64,000 nt of DNA from Lineus longissimus (lineage: Eukaryota > Nemertea > Pilidiophora > Heteronemertea > Lineidae), in assembly GCF_910592395.1 (NCBI RefSeq), contig NC_088311.1:23158646-23222645 (forward strand). Direction: 5' to 3'. Shown piece by piece: positions 60,301-64,000 of this stretch (its first letter is position 1; every line of letters begins with the position of its first letter). Below the pieces are notes generated by a model. It saw only the letters and a list, made by a program, of their open reading frames with translations. It was not told where the DNA came from and did no database searches. Position numbers and translations under genes: made by a program.

Positions 60301-63300
60301 ATGATCATAAAATTCTGGTAATTTTTTACATCAGCACTTGGTGATCTCCGCAAACAGCAAAAATATTGAACCAAGGGTGAACACTTGGCCTAGTCCCGAT
60401 GGCGACACGTGCCAAATCCTTATAGTTTGATAAGTCATTATGCATCCGATGACCAAGCTTTCCCCCTCGAAAAACTTCAGAGACTGTTGGTTTTGGGAAG
60501 TATGGCACTAATTGTTATTTTGTCTGAATATGTACATTTTATGCAATAATCAATTCGAAACAGTCCTGGTTGGAGCAATTTGATATGACCTTCTGCCAGA
60601 ATTGACACTGAGGGCACTCAAGCGGCTAGCTTGGGTTGACACAATGTATTTGTCTAATGAGGTGGTTGATTCGTGATCGCTAAAATTGACCTTACATTTG
60701 CTCAAAAACAACCAGGGACTGCATGTCTTCTTATGATGCTATTGTTCTTGTAACAGCTTTGGTAGTCGCCACATTACATTCACTAAGTCACTAGTTTAGA
60801 TAGATGAGTTGAGTTTAGGTCATTCGTTGAAACTTCCAAATTCTCATCAGGCCAAGAAATCTCAATGGTCTGGTTTACGTAGATACACAAGCATCATGGA
60901 AGATGCAAAAGCCCAAGAATTTGCCTTTTATGGACAGTGGATGACTCTTTTTCTATTAGGAATACCAGCATGATTTACTCAATAATAAGCACCTTTACCT
61001 TTACTGAGTGCTCCATTCAGTTTCTGTGATCAGTGAATTCTGTTCTTTTAGCTTGGAAGTAAGAAGTGAAAAATCTTCTCATAGCATTCCTCTAGTCCAT
61101 AAAGGATTGATTTTAATTGCTGGCTCAGATCTAACTTTAGTCACCTTGGGACTTGCTTGTTTTATTGTTGATCTTTCAAATTTGTCATTAAAATTACAAT
61201 AAAAAAATCTATTGTGTATTAAATTTCATTTGTCTGGTTGGTTAATGAGAGAGAATTGTGAAGTGGATGAATCTGATGCCCTTCAACCGCATCCTGGCCA
61301 AGATGATAAGGTGTCATATCCAGACAGGCAGTATGGCTTTTGCCAATTTGACGTAAATCTGCCTTGTCGGGTAAGGCCAGCAATTCCATCCAAGGACGCC
61401 AATCCTCTCCGGTTATTCGATCATTCCTCACCGCCTTGGGGGTGGTTGTGGAATGGTGCAGCTCAAGAAACAAACGTTCAGGCCGGCTGACTTTAGAACT
61501 GATCAACTTTTCTGATAGATCGGGACAGTTCCAACAATACAATAGGAAGGGAATCTTCTGTCTCTGTTTCAACCAACATCCCATTTTGATGGTTACCTGA
61601 CCTAAAATGATTACATGACTGATAGATCACGGTCATGATCAGTGGCAAACAGACACATCTTCATCAAAGGGGATTCACTGATTACAAAATGAAATCATGC
61701 CCATTTCACTGATTACCTCACCAAACTCAATGATGCAACCTGGCTGGTACTAATGGAATTATGGAACAGTGAGAGGACAAATCTATTGGGAAGCTAGCAA
61801 GTGTCTATGATGAACTTGTGTTTGAGCTTGGAAGTCCTACCACAGTCTATTTGCAACAGGACTGGTGGAAGTGCTCACCCCTGCAGTCTTATCAAAATTC
61901 ATCTGACAACCAGTCTTCATATTTACGAGACCTCATTTTGGCTGCAGCAACCTTGATTTTAGAGATAGGGATTTTCCTCTGCGGACAGCCTTGTTAAAGA
62001 TAAGGTAGGACAGAATTGAAGTCTAATAAGTCTCTCAGTTGCTCCGAACTGTTGGCCAAAGTGTCTCAGACCCAAAATGTTCCCTCCGTCTTGATTTCAG
62101 TACAGGGACCGAGCAGTGTAATGTGAATCCTAATTCTGAACAGTAGGAGCAATATGTGACCCATCACGGCAAAATCAGGCACATGTCCTCTGAGGTTGCC
62201 AGGTTGAGACAGACTGGTTGTTCATTTCTCTGTTGTCTGCCTTTGGTGAAGTCTTGAGACATCAATTTCTTCCATTATCTTGTGTTGTCATTTTATAGGC
62301 TCATCATCTGTGCCACATGCATCTCGGCTTGCTGTGAGGGGTCACATCGTAAAGGATTCCTCTCCAGGGGACCTAGGTTTATTTCTTCACTGTCCTCAAG
62401 TTATGCCAGGGCTTTTTGTCTTCACTCTGCAAACTTGTGCAGAATGAGCAACACATCCTCTGTTGGAGTGAGCACATCCTTGAAGCATAATCTGACTGGA
62501 ATTTCCACGCAATAGGGCTGACAGCGTCTTGACCACACCAACACTAAGGATCCTATTAAGCAGTACAACATCATGTGCACACTCAGTCAATATTGAGAGA
62601 TGGGGATGAATTCCAGGAACCAACAGATGCCTACACAGAATGTTATTGCCAACTGCTAGTGAAAGGGAGGGCGGACAGGGTTTGAAAGAACACCTCGGGT
62701 TACAAGTCAAGTCTCTTCCCAGTGCCTTTATCTCCCCTACCTCCAACGATATTTCCTAAACTGAATGAAAATAGTTAAACAATTCAGTGCCATTGCTTAG
62801 GATAATTGGCATTGCCAGGCTGTGGTGTGGCTCCTGTGAGACGTATAATGCAATAATGCACAATGTTGAGAGTAGAATGAAGCAATGAAGATACAATGGA
62901 CAACAACTATTCAGATCGAGTTTTGAATCATTTGTTATTTTTACAATGGTGTAGATATTCTTACATTTTGCAAAGAAATTTTTTTTTGGCCTGAAAAACG
63001 CTGTATCTATCAAACAGAAGCAAACCACTGCTCATTAAACCAAAATAATTACTCCTGCCATGCACACAATCCTCAGGTACATTGTTTGGAATGAAAAATG
63101 GAAACGTTTTAATTCAAAATCTAAGTTGAGCCTTGGATTGAGACACCAACTTTTAGGTTATAACATTATCTATTACATTCAGTTTTCTGGCTGAACAAAC
63201 AGCACTACTATTCAAAGGGATTCTTACCCAACAAAGTCAAAAGACCGACTGCTATATCAAATAGGAATAATGTAAAGAAAAATCATGATTCTAACCTATA

Positions 63301-64000
63301 ATAATGCACCACTCCACAAAAGTAAAAATATTGTTGATATACCACACCAATAAAGCAGGTTTATATGATAAATATGTTACAATATACATTTGTACAGAAT
63401 TTACATTGACATACATTATCTATTGTGCAAGAAAAAGAAGTGGTAAGCCTAATATACTTAGAGATGGAAGAAAAGTAGATCACAAGTGACGGACAATATC
63501 AAAATATTTCATTGATGAAATTAATGTACAAATATCTCAGACCAACTTGACCCTAAAGTCTTGGACTCCACTTTGCCACTTCAAACCGCATTATACTGGC
63601 GTATGCGTACGTACAGAGGTTATATGGAGGAAACACATGCACCTCTGGAAGTTCAAAATGATCCAATTTTGACAGAATTTAAAAAACATATCACTCATCA
63701 AAAGTTGAAAGTGGAATAGTAAAAAAGACCAAGTGCTACAATTTCAAAAGCCAAAACAATGACTTTCAAAGCACCGGTAGTGATGGACGGAAGCTATCCT
63801 ATACTGTGCTTTCCTAATACTACTATTAAAAGCTTTACTGAAAACAACAGTTTGAATGGAATGCATTGATATATCACAGTTCAATAAAATCTCATTAAAA
63901 CAGCAGATATGAAAACAACCAAATATGTATAGAAAATATTGACAATGGATTTTTTGTCGAGGGAGTTTTCCCTTTTTCTAAGCGGTAGCGCAAAGAGAAT
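57359..64000. other. Vasa downstream region, no gene recognised
   Basis: The vasa 3' UTR begins here and a polyadenylation hexamer lies 140 nt after the stop. Further AATAAA motifs at about 58504 and 61198-61203 could serve longer UTR forms. The longest ORFs (up to about 150 codons, both strands) have no domain, no splice context and no recognisable family. The region contains few repeats. Confidence 0.5.
57498..57503 (+). promoter_or_regulatory. Candidate polyadenylation signal of vasa
   Basis: AATAAA 140 nt past the vasa stop codon, followed by a T-rich stretch. It would give a short 3' UTR. Confidence 0.6.

Noticed and set aside
61212-61584. Overlapping sense and antisense ORFs of 92 and 121 codons
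   Set aside because: Neither shows a recognisable domain, and mutual overlap with no flanking splice structure suggests chance.

Overview
This is animal nuclear DNA, probably from a marine invertebrate. Genes are split into many short exons with GT-AG introns, the AT-rich intergenic DNA carries minisatellites, SINE-like copies and small inverted-repeat elements, and the proteins are metazoan. I cannot name the species. An echinoderm-like or hemichordate-like deuterostome or a lophotrochozoan would all fit, and this is inference from overall character only. Every exon model below was read by eye from frames, splice sites and family motifs, with intron phases checked for continuity. LAYOUT: 1-6.8 kb has no recognisable gene but two minisatellites (3.1-3.6 and 5.2-5.8 kb). 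6.8-12.3 kb, minus strand, holds PPIE, a nuclear RRM-cyclophilin (11 exons, 308 aa). 13.0-19.0 kb, plus strand, holds SPICE1, a centriole and spindle protein (16 exons, 708 aa), head-to-head with PPIE across about 730 bp. 19-26.9 kb is gene-free, perhaps partly a long MARCH 3' UTR. 26.9-28.9 kb, minus strand, holds a two-pass membrane MARCH (RING-CH) E3 ubiquitin ligase (4 exons, 254 aa). 29-36.7 kb is mostly repeats, with one possible tiny spliced gene and one unrecognised ORF. 36.7-39.0 kb, plus strand, holds a secreted SUEL-type lectin protein (3 exons, 207 aa). 39.7-43.1 kb, plus strand, holds a Rab5-family small GTPase (5 exons, 215 aa). 46.1-57.4 kb, plus strand, holds vasa/DDX4, the germline DEAD-box RNA helicase (22 exons, 818 aa, seven CCHC zinc knuckles). 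57.4-64 kb has no recognisable gene. MOST INTERESTING: the vasa locus is strongly rearranged. Its promoter region and first coding exon exist twice, as a head-to-head inverted duplication (about 43.9-46.2 kb) whose 42-nt exon copy is identical. The zinc-knuckle region has grown by tandem duplication of an exon-plus-intron unit of about 364 bp, leaving one broken knuckle exon. Intron 2 holds two copies of a foldback element, one split by a 1.28-kb insertion. HOW THE GENES RELATE: apart from the PPIE/SPICE1 pair, which may share a promoter, they look like unrelated neighbours and no pathway cluster is evident.
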